Assembly (NCBI GenBank): GCA_036395115.1
Contig: DASWDU010000018.1
Location: forward strand, 1-64,000
Source of the DNA: Thermoplasmata archaeon
Lineage (GTDB): Archaea; Thermoplasmatota; Thermoplasmata; RBG-16-68-12
Direction of reading: 5' to 3'
Length of the DNA: 64,000 nt
Position numbers and translations under genes: made by a program
Notes under the pieces: generated by a model
What the model saw: the letters and a program-made list of their open reading frames with translations, nothing else
Told to the model about the DNA's origin: nothing
Database searches by the model: none
Shown here: positions 14,760 through 22,472 of the stretch, one piece after another
Layout: every line of letters begins with the position of its first letter
Numbering within the stretch: position 1 is the stretch's first letter

Positions 14760-15005
14760 TTACTTCTCGACGGCGATCTCGTACTCGTGGATGACGGGGT
14801 TCGCGAGGAGCCGACGGCACATCTCCTCGACCTCCTTCAGGGCCGTCTTCGCGTCCTTCGTGACGAGGTCGATCCGAAAGAGCTTCGAGCTGCGGACCGC
14901 CCGGACGCCCTCGAATCCGAGTAGCTTGAGGGCCTTGTGGACGTTGTCCCCCTCCGGGTCCGTGACGCCGGGGCGGAGGCGGACCTCCACTCGGACGCGG
15001 ACCAA
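14760..15005 (-). CDS. purS: Phosphoribosylformylglycinamidine synthase subunit PurS
   Basis: The 81-residue protein has the PurS pattern: RVEVRLRPGVTDPEGDNV, then ALKLLGFEGVRAVR, KLFRIDL and the C-terminal helix-strand EMCRRLLANPVIHEYEI. PurS dimers bridge PurL and PurQ in the FGAM synthase complex and are needed for ammonia channelling. The best start is a TTG at 15005. An ATG slightly upstream is in another frame. The gene is separated from purLQ by 6 kb and instead follows two CARF-type regulators on the same strand, with 36 bases between. Confidence 0.92.
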   Translation of the reverse strand: MVRVRVEVRLRPGVTDPEGDNVHKALKLLGFEGVRAVRSSKLFRIDLVTKDAKTALKEVEEMCRRLLANPVIHEYEIAVEK

Positions 15006-15041
15006 CCCAGGTTCCCCGGAGTCGGCATGGCCTCCCCGTTC

Positions 15042-15656
15042 TTAGGCCTTTCCCGGAGCGGCCGCGAGGTGCGACCGGAACAGCGAGGACCGCTCGGACG
15101 GCCGGGCAAACGACCGACCGGCCCGCACCTCGATCGTCAGGAGGCCCTTCGATGCGAGGGACCGGATCGCCGCGACGGCCGTCCGGCGGCTCATCCCGCG
15201 GGCTCCCGCGCGGGCGACGAGCCCGTCCACGGTCACCGCCCGTCGGACCAGGGCCATGATCGCCCGCTCCGACGCCGGGAACGGCTCTCCCAGGCGGACT
15301 CCGGAGAGGACCGGCAGCCGGATCGGCGTCGTCTCGCAATACCACGTCTCGATCCCCTCCAGGAAGGCCGCGAGGATCGCGGCGTTCGCCAAGATCTTCG
15401 TGCCGCCGCTCACGCTCAGCCGGACGGGTCCCTCCCGCGCCGACTCGAGGATCGTCCGCCGCACGGTCCCGAGCGAATCGAGGAGATCGAACGGACGGAC
15501 GACGACAGATCGGAGGGACGGCTCGAGGTCCTTCAGCCGGCGGAAGCCCGCCGACCGGAAGCTGTCCCGGCCCGCCACGACGACGAGCCGGTCATACGGC
15601 ATGAGGCGCAACGCCGGCAAGACGTGCCGCTCGTCGAAGCCCATCGTGACGATCAG
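15042..15656 (-). CDS. CARF-domain winged-helix regulator, second of a pair
   Basis: The N-terminal 120 residues form a Rossmann-like CARF domain of the HFX_2341/Csa3-like kind: strand 1 IVTMGFDERHVLPALR, and the ligand loop SVSGGTKILANAAILAAF (SGGTK at 83-87). The C-terminal part is a winged helix (RAIMALVRRAVTVDGLVARAG). CARF domains in CRISPR systems bind cyclic oligoadenylates. Here no cas gene is near. The ATG at 15644 would cut strand 1, while a CTG at 15656 restores MIVTMGFDER, in register with the paralogue upstream. The gene follows its paralogue by 19 bases. Confidence 0.78.
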   Translation of the reverse strand: MIVTMGFDERHVLPALRLMPYDRLVVVAGRDSFRSAGFRRLKDLEPSLRSVVVRPFDLLDSLGTVRRTILESAREGPVRLSVSGGTKILANAAILAAFLEGIETWYCETTPIRLPVLSGVRLGEPFPASERAIMALVRRAVTVDGLVARAGARGMSRRTAVAAIRSLASKGLLTIEVRAGRSFARPSERSSLFRSHLAAAPGKA

Positions 15657-15675
15657 CGTGCGTCGGCCCGTCCGT

Positions 15676-16311
15676 TCACCCCACGAGGAGGTCCATTGCC
15701 GGAGCGGGCTTGACGATCAGCTTCCTCGCGTCCCTCGCGTCCGCCAGGCGTTCGATCGCGCCTTTCGCGTCGAGCTCGCGGAGGTGGTGGTTCATCGTCG
15801 CCTTGTGTACGCCGAGCGCCCGGGCGAGCGCCGTCTCCGTGAAGTCCTTCTCCCGGTTCTTCACAAGGAACGTCAGGACCTCCCGCTGTTTCGTCGTGAG
15901 GCCTTCGCCGTACGTGATGCGAAGCAGGGGAAGCGGGATTTCCTGATACGTCTCGTCGTGGACGTAGGTCGCCGGGATGCCCTCGAGGACGCAGACCAGA
16001 AGGGCGGCGCTGCTCATGAGCCGCGTGCCGCCCGCGATGTTGAACCGGAGGTCCGAGCCGCTCGCCCGGTCCTTCCGGATGTCGGCCCGGATCTGCGTGG
16101 CCACGTGCAGCAGGTCGAACGCGTCGCTCACCTCGTTCGCGGTCGCGGACAGGCCAAGGGCGCGACAGAACTCCATGACCTTGGCCCGCGCATCGCGGCT
16201 CTTCGCGTGGTCGCTGTGGTAGAACACGACCCGCTCGAGGCCCTCCGTCGACCGGATCGAGGGGATGAGGCTCTGAGGCCGCCATCCGAGCGTGCCGAAC
16301 AGGACGGTCAT
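15676..16311 (-). CDS. CARF-domain winged-helix regulator, first of a pair
   Basis: The protein has 211 residues with the same plan as its neighbour: strand 1 TVLFGTLGWRPQSLIPSIR, a long helix-rich middle, the loop NIAGGTRLMSSAALL (GGTR at 94-97) and a C-terminal winged helix with TTKQREVLTFLVKN and LARALGVHKATMNHHLREL. The two share architecture but are only distantly similar, so this is an old duplication. Function is inferred: a ligand-sensing transcription factor. It is the first gene of a probable operon with the second CARF gene and purS, a context that suggests nucleotide-linked regulation. Confidence 0.8.
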   Translation of the reverse strand: MTVLFGTLGWRPQSLIPSIRSTEGLERVVFYHSDHAKSRDARAKVMEFCRALGLSATANEVSDAFDLLHVATQIRADIRKDRASGSDLRFNIAGGTRLMSSAALLVCVLEGIPATYVHDETYQEIPLPLLRITYGEGLTTKQREVLTFLVKNREKDFTETALARALGVHKATMNHHLRELDAKGAIERLADARDARKLIVKPAPAMDLLVG

Positions 16312-16392
16312 CGCGACCCGCCGAGAGGCCGTTCCGACGATATGAACTTCCTTCCAACCGCGGACACGGAAGGTCCACTCCGGGCGAAACCA

Positions 16393-16400
16393 TTTTATCG
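16393..16400 (+). promoter_or_regulatory. TATA box of the PH-like membrane protein gene
   Basis: TTTTATCG is centred 23 bases before GTG at 16419, which supports that GTG as the leaderless start over the ATG at 16434. Confidence 0.5.
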
Positions 16401-16418
16401 CGGCCCCGGGTTGGGCAC

Positions 16419-16952
16419 GTGGAAGGTCGCCGGATGGACGCGGGCGAAAAGACGTTGCTGGTCACGCGGCCGACGCGGCTGATCGCCCTACGCTTCTACC
16501 TCGCGATGTTCCTCCTGCTCATCCTCGCGGGGGCCGTGTTCTTCGTCGACCGCCTCGCCCCGTCGTTCCCGGACCCCGCGATCGGCCCGGTGCGGCTCAG
16601 CACGATCCTCGCTGGGTTCGTCGCGGTCCTCGCCCTGCTCGCCTTCTTGACCGCCGAGCTCAAGCGGAAGACGACGCGATACATCATCACGGATAACAAG
16701 ATCATCCGCGAGGACGGCATCCTGAACAAGAACACCGTCATGATCCCGTACACCCAGCTCGAGCGGGTGGACCTCCATCAGACGTTGTCCCAGCGCATCC
16801 TGAAGATCGGGACGATCGTCGTCGACACGGGCGACGACACGATGAACATCGACATGGTCCCGCGTCCGTCCCACATCCAGGAGCTGCTCAGCACCCGCAT
16901 CGGGAGACGCGGCTGGACCGGCCCGCAGCCACAGCCACCGACGACGCGCTAG
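16419..16952 (+). CDS. Membrane protein with bacterial PH-like domain
   Basis: The protein has 177 residues. Two transmembrane helices (about 25-45 and 60-78) are followed by RYIITDNKIIREDGILNKNTVMIPYTQLERVDL, the typical core of the bPH2/YdbT family (TTRYIIT...R.G...). The C terminus is proline-rich. Family members sit in the cell membrane with the PH-like domain in the cytoplasm. Their ligand is unknown. It is divergent from the CARF pair, with about 105 bases between starts. Confidence 0.82.
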   Translation: MEGRRMDAGEKTLLVTRPTRLIALRFYLAMFLLLILAGAVFFVDRLAPSFPDPAIGPVRLSTILAGFVAVLALLAFLTAELKRKTTRYIITDNKIIREDGILNKNTVMIPYTQLERVDLHQTLSQRILKIGTIVVDTGDDTMNIDMVPRPSHIQELLSTRIGRRGWTGPQPQPPTTR

Positions 16953-17018
16953 GTCGGTACCCTCTCGATGGGAAACGTTATTTGCGGCCGGTTCTCTTGA
17001 CCGTCGATTCGCATGCTC

Positions 17019-17366
17019 ATGGCATTCACGTTCCGCGCGAAGCGCGGTAAGGAATCCGAATTCGAGCGCGTGCTGAACAATCCGGAGGGCGGGAAGGTGG
17101 TCGCGAGAGGACTCGGTGCGACCCGGAATGCGCTGTTCCTCAAAGACGGACAGATGATCCGGATCATGGAGTTCCCGGATGGCGCACGGCCGAAGTCTAT
17201 GGTCGAGGTCGCGGAGGCCGACGCGAACCTGAAGGCGTTCCTGCGCCGGCTCGGCCCGCTCGTCGAGGACGGTTTCGATGTCGATGTGCCCGGGAGCCTG
17301 GAGGCGTTCAACCGCCGCATTTCCTTCGCGCCGGCGTACGACGTCCACGTGGGGCCGGGCGCCTAG
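17019..17366 (+). CDS. SchA/CurD-like dimeric alpha-beta barrel protein
   Basis: Of about 115 residues, the N-terminal half (MAFTFRAKRGKESEFERVL) and the end (VPGSLEAFNRRISF) resemble ferredoxin-like monooxygenase or SchA/CurD-like domains. These bind polyketide-like or other hydrophobic substrates, but also occur in many proteins without known function. A second ATG lies at 17013, two codons upstream. A TATA-like GTTATTT at 16978-16984 gives a short leader. It is convergent with the JAMM-like gene and overlaps its last four bases. Confidence 0.55.
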   Translation: MAFTFRAKRGKESEFERVLNNPEGGKVVARGLGATRNALFLKDGQMIRIMEFPDGARPKSMVEVAEADANLKAFLRRLGPLVEDGFDVDVPGSLEAFNRRISFAPAYDVHVGPGA

Positions 17367-17995
17367 TCCGCCCACGGGAGGAGCAGGCGCGCCTCGCGCG
17401 TGTCGACGAGGTCCCATGCCCCGGGCACCCCGTCCGGCTCGCCTTCGATCCAATACCCACCGATCGTCATGTCGTACCCGTGCGTCGGGTCGGTGGCGAC
17501 CGTGCACCCGAGCTTCCGCCGGTATCGGCGGGTCGTCCACCCGGCCGCACGCCGGCGAGACCATTCCCGACGCTTGAGCGCGACGACCACCTCGAGCCAT
17601 TCGGCCCGGTCCATCGAGTGGCTCCGGGACAGGCGCTTCAGTTCGTCGCTGACGTAGTCGAGATCCGTGGCGGAGAGGCTCGCCACCCCATCCGCCCCCG
17701 TGTGGCTGTGGAAGCCGCCGAGGACCGCATACCCGACGTCCGCGCTCTCGATCACGCCTCGCGCGCGACGGAACGCCTTCTCGTTCCCGTGGCTCACCCA
17801 GTTCGGCTTGCGGTCCTCCGTCTGGAGCGGATATGCGGCCCGCAGGACGGTGACCTCCCTCGGCCGGCGTCGCAGGATGCGCGTCCCGCGGTTCCCGACA
17901 AGGAACCCGTTCGTCTCGCGGTTGTACGCCTCCACGGCGGAAGCGACCAGGCCGACGAAGCAACCGCGTTCGATGACGACATCGTCCATGGGCAC
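17363..17995 (-). CDS. JAMM/MPN-like protein
   Basis: The protein has 210 residues. NGFLVGNRG after an N-terminal Glu and GGFHSHTGADGVASLSATD in the middle are the MPN fold signature of Zn-dependent isopeptidases (JAB1/Mov34). In the classical JAMM motif seven residues separate HxH from SxxD, whereas here it is nine if the second Ser-Ala-Thr-Asp is used. The metal residues are all present. The C-terminal 80 residues are basic and unusual for the family. Archaeal relatives remove ubiquitin-like SAMP proteins. No SAMP or E1 gene is near, so activity is inferred. Confidence 0.68.
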   Translation of the reverse strand: MPMDDVVIERGCFVGLVASAVEAYNRETNGFLVGNRGTRILRRRPREVTVLRAAYPLQTEDRKPNWVSHGNEKAFRRARGVIESADVGYAVLGGFHSHTGADGVASLSATDLDYVSDELKRLSRSHSMDRAEWLEVVVALKRREWSRRRAAGWTTRRYRRKLGCTVATDPTHGYDMTIGGYWIEGEPDGVPGAWDLVDTREARLLLPWAD

Positions 17996-18163
17996 CGACC
18001 TCCGGAGAAGGGGACCCCTTCACCCCTCCGGGTCTATAAGAAAGTGATGTCCCGATTGCTGGGAACTCGTTTGGCTTCGCATGAGACGGTCGGATAGTGC
18101 CTTCATTAGTCGACGTCCCCATAAGGAAAAATAATCTGCCGCGAATACGCGCCCGGCGCACGC

Positions 18164-18406
18164 GTGAAGCGGTTCGCGACGGAGCTGATGGGGAAGACGG
18201 TCATGACGGAGGACGGGCAGATCCTCGGCGTGCTATCGGACCTGATGGTCGAGACGAAGTCAGGCCGCATCCATGCGCTCCTCGTGACGGCCGCCGGGAG
18301 CGTCGAGAGGCGGTTCTTCAAGACCGACGCGGAAGGTCGGCTGCTCCTGAACTTCCGGTCGATGAAGGCGGTGCAGGACGTCATCGTGACCGCGCTCGCG
18401 GAGTGA
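18164..18406 (+). CDS. PRC-barrel domain protein
   Basis: The 80-residue protein is one PRC barrel: FATELMGKTVMTEDGQILGVLSDLMVETKSG. Small archaeal members of this family associate with RNA processing or cell-division proteins (CdpB type), while in photosynthetic bacteria the fold is in the reaction centre. It starts with GTG, 32 bases after a TATA-like AAAATAATC (18129-18137). The beta-CASP nuclease gene follows after six bases, so both are likely on one transcript. Confidence 0.8.
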   Translation: MKRFATELMGKTVMTEDGQILGVLSDLMVETKSGRIHALLVTAAGSVERRFFKTDAEGRLLLNFRSMKAVQDVIVTALAE

Positions 18407-18412
18407 CGAGAC

Positions 18413-19768
18413 GTGGCGAAGCTCACGTTCTACGGCGGGGTCGCGGAGATCGGCGGGAACAAGATCCTCCTCGAAGACCGCGACGCCCGCATCTGGCTCG
18501 ACATGGGCGCCCCGTTCGACCTGGGCGAGGACTATTTCGTCGAGTTCCTCGGCCCCCGGGACCGGTTCGGCCTCCGCGACTACTTCGCGCTCGACTTGAT
18601 GCCGCGGATCCCCGGCCTCTACTCGGCCGAGGCGCTCCTCCCGACGGACATGGCGTACGAGCCGCCGGCGTTCTCGGGAATCTTCATCACCCACGTGCAC
18701 TACGACCACACGCAGCACCTCCGCTACGTCGATCCGAACATCCCGGTCCACATGGGCGAGGGCGCCCGGACGATCTTGGAGTCGCTCGATGCGACCGCGC
18801 GCACGCCGATGATGCGCCTCGGGTCCCACGCGTACGCGACGTTCCGGTCGGGCCAGGCGACGACCCTCGACGGGGTCGAGGTCGAGCCAGTCCACGTGGA
18901 CCACAGCGCGCCCGCCGCGTACGGCTACCTCGTGCACACGAGCGCCGGCACGATCGCCTACACGGGCGATCTACGCCACCACGGCCCGATGCGACGCCTC
19001 ACGGACGACTTCATCGAGGCCGCACGGGCCGCGAAACCGATCGCCCTGATTACGGAAGGCACGCGCGTCACCCCGGACGACCCGCGCGCCAGCCTGACGG
19101 AGGCCGACGTCAAGGAGAAGGCGATCCGGCTCCTCGGTTCGGCGAAGGACAAGCTCGCCCTCGTGACGTTCCCGGGCCGCGACGTCGACCGCATCCGGAC
19201 GTTCTTCGAGACCGCGCAGGCGGTCGGTCGGAAGTTCGTCGCCAACGCGAAGACCGCGCATCTCCTCCTGACGCTCAAGAAGGACACGCACATACAGGTC
19301 CCGGACATCGCGAAAGAGGGCGATTTCCTCCTGTACGATCGGCTGATGCGGAAGACGGACCCATGGGAGCGGGAGCTCCAGGACAAGCTCGCGGGCCGCG
19401 TGGTGACGGCCGAAGAGATGGCGAAGCGGCCCTCCGAGTACCTCGTCCAACTCGACTTCTGGCACCTCCCCGAGCTCGTGGACCTCCAGCCGCCGGCCGG
19501 CTCGCCGTTCATCCACTCGAAGAGCGAGCCGTTCGAGGAAGACGACGTCAACGATGCGGTGCTGCAACACTGGCTCGACCGGTTCCACCTCGTGCGGCAC
19601 CAGCTCCACGCGTCCGGCCACCTCAGCGAGAGGGAGGTCGGTGAGATGATCCAGGCGATCGACCCGGAGATTGTCCTGCCGGTACACACGGAACATCCCG
19701 ACCGCTTCACGCGGCTCGCCCGGCACGTCGTCCAGCCGGAGCGCCTCCGGCCGGTCGATTTCTCATGA
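18413..19768 (+). CDS. Ribonuclease J-type metallo-beta-lactamase (beta-CASP) nuclease
   Basis: The 451 residues start with KLTFYGGVAEIGGNKILLED, the typical RNase J opening, and have the metal motif HVHYDH at 94-99, a second metal region VDHSAPAAYGYLV, and Asp in YTGDLRHHG. The beta-CASP part follows. Near the C terminus HASGHLSE and PVHTEHPD give motif C and the last His. Archaeal RNase J has 5'-3' exonuclease activity in RNA decay. It starts with GTG, coupled to the PRC-barrel gene. Confidence 0.9.
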   Translation: MAKLTFYGGVAEIGGNKILLEDRDARIWLDMGAPFDLGEDYFVEFLGPRDRFGLRDYFALDLMPRIPGLYSAEALLPTDMAYEPPAFSGIFITHVHYDHTQHLRYVDPNIPVHMGEGARTILESLDATARTPMMRLGSHAYATFRSGQATTLDGVEVEPVHVDHSAPAAYGYLVHTSAGTIAYTGDLRHHGPMRRLTDDFIEAARAAKPIALITEGTRVTPDDPRASLTEADVKEKAIRLLGSAKDKLALVTFPGRDVDRIRTFFETAQAVGRKFVANAKTAHLLLTLKKDTHIQVPDIAKEGDFLLYDRLMRKTDPWERELQDKLAGRVVTAEEMAKRPSEYLVQLDFWHLPELVDLQPPAGSPFIHSKSEPFEEDDVNDAVLQHWLDRFHLVRHQLHASGHLSEREVGEMIQAIDPEIVLPVHTEHPDRFTRLARHVVQPERLRPVDFS

Positions 19769-19777
19769 CACAACGGC

Positions 19778-20440
19778 TCACGGGATCGGCTGGAAGTACT
19801 GGAGGTACGCGCCTTGCACGCCGAGGAGGATGAACTGGACCGCGATCGCAGCGAGGATGAGGCCCATGATCCGCGAGATGGCGTACGCTCCCATGCGGCC
19901 GATGCGGCGGAAGATGTGATCCGCGTAGGTGAGCATGACCCAGCTCACCACCATCGTCGCGACGATTGACGCCAGGATGATGCCGATCCGCAGCATGTCC
20001 AGCTCGGGCGCCGACGCCTCCGCCATGAGCACCATGACCGTCGTGATCGCGCCGGGGCCGGCGAGCATCGGGATGCCGAGGGGCACCACGCCAACGGCCT
20101 CCTGCTCGAGTGCCTCTTGACGGTCCTGGGGGGTGAGTTGCGTGCGGGACCGCTCGCCCTGCATCATCGAGAACGCGATCGAGAATAGGAGGACCCCTCC
20201 CGCGATCCGGAACGCCGGGATCGAGGTGCCGAACAGGAGGAAGATGTAGTTCCCGACGAACGCGAAGACGAGGAGCGCGATCGTCGCCGCGAGGACCGCC
20301 TTCTGGATCACCCGCGTCTTCATCGCCTTCGGGTAGGCCCGCGTCAGGACGACGAAGAACGTCATCGCCCCGATCGGATTGACGATCGCGAAGATCGCGA
20401 CGAGCGTCGTGACGACGAACGTCGTGAGATCGTAGGCCAT
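19778..20440 (-). CDS. MarC-family membrane protein
   Basis: The protein has 220 residues and six transmembrane helices, with the family motifs AIVNPIGAMTFFVVLT near the N terminus and VPLGIPMLAGPGAITTVMVL in the middle (NPxG and PLxxPxxxGPG). MarC proteins are inner-membrane proteins of unknown substrate, once linked to antibiotic resistance without proof. It ends nine bases from the convergent RNase J gene. The trmI gene upstream is 27 bases away, so the two may be co-transcribed. Confidence 0.92.
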   Translation of the reverse strand: MAYDLTTFVVTTLVAIFAIVNPIGAMTFFVVLTRAYPKAMKTRVIQKAVLAATIALLVFAFVGNYIFLLFGTSIPAFRIAGGVLLFSIAFSMMQGERSRTQLTPQDRQEALEQEAVGVVPLGIPMLAGPGAITTVMVLMAEASAPELDMLRIGIILASIVATMVVSWVMLTYADHIFRRIGRMGAYAISRIMGLILAAIAVQFILLGVQGAYLQYFQPIP

Positions 20441-20467
20441 GGCCCGGCGGCCACACGACCCCCGATA

Positions 20468-21226
20468 TTAGAAGGTGTCGAGCACTTTCCGCGCGAACGT
20501 AAGGTAGCCCGTGTGGCCGAGGGGCGCGAAGGACGGACGGGTCCCAGCCTCTCCCGCAACAATCTCGCGTTCGATGATTTCGATGGTCCGAATCTCAACG
20601 AACGGCCCAGCCCGCAAGGCACCGGCCGTGCGGCTCACTTGCTCCGTGTTCGGTGAGTACGAGGCGAGGTGTCCGCACGGCTTCATCGCCTCCTTCGCCA
20701 TCGCGATCGCCTCCCAAGGATCGGGAATGTCAAAGACGCATGCGTCGGCGTCCCGTTCCTCGATCCCCAATCGCACATCGCCTTGCTTGAACTCCACGCA
20801 TCCTCCGAACCCCGCGTTCAAGACGTTTGTGCGCGCCACCTCCAGAAAGTCCCGACGCATGTCGTACGTCACGACTCGGCCGTCCGGGCCGACGGCCTGC
20901 GCGAGGACGAGGGTCAGCGCCCCGGACCCTGCCCCGGCCTCGACGACGAAATCACCCGACTTGAGATCGCAGTTCCAGACCAGCGTCGCCGCATCCTTCA
21001 GGCCGACGATTTGCGCCTGACGTCGCATCGATGCGACGATGTCCCTGACCGTCGGCGTGAGCACGAGGAAGGATCGACCGCCAACGGACCAACGACGGCC
21101 GATGAGCGCGCGAAGCACCTCCGCGCGGGCCACGCCGACCCCGGGAATGTTGACGACGTCACCGTCCAGGACGACGAGGTGCTTGGCTCCGGCGGGCTCC
21201 AATAGCACGAGTCGATCGGGCTGCAC
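20468..21226 (-). CDS. trmI: tRNA (adenine-N1)-methyltransferase, TrmI type
   Basis: The 252-residue protein has the TrmI layout: an N-terminal beta domain (DRLVLLEP, KHLVVLDGDVVNIPG), then the SAM-binding Rossmann fold with DFVVEAGAGSGALTLVLAQAVG (motif I), VTYDMRRDFLEVARTNV and DACVFDIPDPWEAI (motif IV, DxPxPW). Archaeal TrmI makes m1A at positions 57/58 of tRNA, which helps fold the T loop. A GTG at 21226 is used. The longer open frame upstream has no family sequence, and a TATA-like CTTACAA lies 26 bases before the GTG. Confidence 0.9.
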   Translation of the reverse strand: MQPDRLVLLEPAGAKHLVVLDGDVVNIPGVGVARAEVLRALIGRRWSVGGRSFLVLTPTVRDIVASMRRQAQIVGLKDAATLVWNCDLKSGDFVVEAGAGSGALTLVLAQAVGPDGRVVTYDMRRDFLEVARTNVLNAGFGGCVEFKQGDVRLGIEERDADACVFDIPDPWEAIAMAKEAMKPCGHLASYSPNTEQVSRTAGALRAGPFVEIRTIEIIEREIVAGEAGTRPSFAPLGHTGYLTFARKVLDTF

Positions 21227-21320
21227 GATTCCGGCAAAGCCGCCCCGATTGTAAGACTTTTCTCCCGTGCCGCAAAAAGTTAATGAGGCTCCTCTTGTTC
21301 CTCGCGTGACAGATGATACC

Positions 21321-22472
21321 ATGGCCCATGTCTCCCCGGAATCTCCCGCGCGCTCGAGGTGGGCCGCACTGCGCCCGACCCGCCGCTTTCGGCGACTGCT
21401 CCTCCGGGCGGCAATCGTAGCCGCGATTGGCGTGGCGTTCCTCGGTGGACTCGCATTCGTATTCGGGACCATCATGCTCAAATATGCCCTGGGCGGGCTG
21501 GTCATCAGCAGCATCGTGATTGTCGCGGCGATTGGCCTCACGCTCTTGTACGGCATCCGAGGGTTTGCCAACTTCGCCTACGGGGACACAATGACACTTG
21601 GGGCGTACGTGGCGCTCGTCCTGACACTGAACGGCGTCTCTCTCATCTGGGGGGCGGTCGTCTCGTTCCTGGCCCTCGCCGCCTTCGGGATCGTCCTCGA
21701 ACTCGTCATCTTCTCTCGCCTCGAAGGCCGCGGCCCCGTCGCCCCCCTCGTCGCGTCGGTCGGAATCGGCCTCATCCTCCAAAACGGGATCCGTTCTGTT
21801 GCGGGGACGCAAAAGTGGCTCTATCCCGTCCCCGCGCTGCAAGACATCCCCCTCGCTCCGGGTGTCGGGATCCACCCGGTACGGGGAATCCTGACCCTCG
21901 GCGTCGGACTGCTCTTCGTAATTTCTTCCCATATCCTCCTGAAGTACACGAACCTCGGAAAGGCGATGCGCGCGACGGCCGACAACCTCGAACTCGCGAA
22001 GGCGACGGGCATCGACACGAGGCGCGTGACGTTCGCCGCGTGGGGGGTGAGCACGGCCTTCGCCTCGACCGCCGGGGTCCTCCTGGGCCTCGGAAGCGCA
22101 CTCAGTCCGACGATGGGCTTTGACATCGTCCTCCTGATCTTTGCCGCCGTCATCGTGGGAGGAATCGGGTCGCCCTACGGGGCGATGCTCGGCGGGCTCC
22201 TCGTCGGTCTCTCCCAGGAGATGTCGGTGCCGCTGTTGGTGTGGCTGGAGCGTCCCGACGTGATTGGGTTGCAGTTCGGAAGCGCCTACAAGGTCGCCGT
22301 TCCGTTCATCATCCTGATCCTCGTCTTGATCCTCCGACCTTGGGGGATTGCCGGTCGGAGACCCGCCTTTGCCCGCCGAGCGTTCTTCATCGAACGCATC
22401 ACGCGGTCCTTCGGCGAACAGGTTGGAGCGGGGACCAAGGCACCGGCGAGCAAGGAGGCGACCAAACCGTGA
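21321..22472 (+). CDS. livH: Branched-chain amino-acid-type ABC transporter permease LivH
   Basis: The protein has 383 residues, eight or more transmembrane helices, and the LivH motifs LYGIRGFANFAYGDTMTLG, RGPVAPLVASVGIGLILQN, MRATADNLELAKATGID and GGIGSPYGAMLGGLLVG. LivH with LivM makes the membrane channel for leucine, isoleucine, valine or related compounds. The ATG at 21321 is about 40 bases after TATA-like GTTAATG (21279-21285). A GTG at 21267 would lie before that element. The first 40 residues are a basic, Pro-rich cytoplasmic tail. It is the first gene of livHMGF. Confidence 0.9.
   Translation: MAHVSPESPARSRWAALRPTRRFRRLLLRAAIVAAIGVAFLGGLAFVFGTIMLKYALGGLVISSIVIVAAIGLTLLYGIRGFANFAYGDTMTLGAYVALVLTLNGVSLIWGAVVSFLALAAFGIVLELVIFSRLEGRGPVAPLVASVGIGLILQNGIRSVAGTQKWLYPVPALQDIPLAPGVGIHPVRGILTLGVGLLFVISSHILLKYTNLGKAMRATADNLELAKATGIDTRRVTFAAWGVSTAFASTAGVLLGLGSALSPTMGFDIVLLIFAAVIVGGIGSPYGAMLGGLLVGLSQEMSVPLLVWLERPDVIGLQFGSAYKVAVPFIILILVLILRPWGIAGRRPAFARRAFFIERITRSFGEQVGAGTKAPASKEATKP

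Noticed and set aside
15042-16311. A CRISPR array near the CARF genes
   Set aside because: No regularly spaced direct repeats were seen anywhere in the window. The 30-base repeat at 13.56 kb has only two units and no spacers.
18164-19768. PRC-barrel gene as part of a photosynthetic reaction centre cluster
   Set aside because: Small PRC proteins are common in archaea, and the neighbours are RNA-processing genes.
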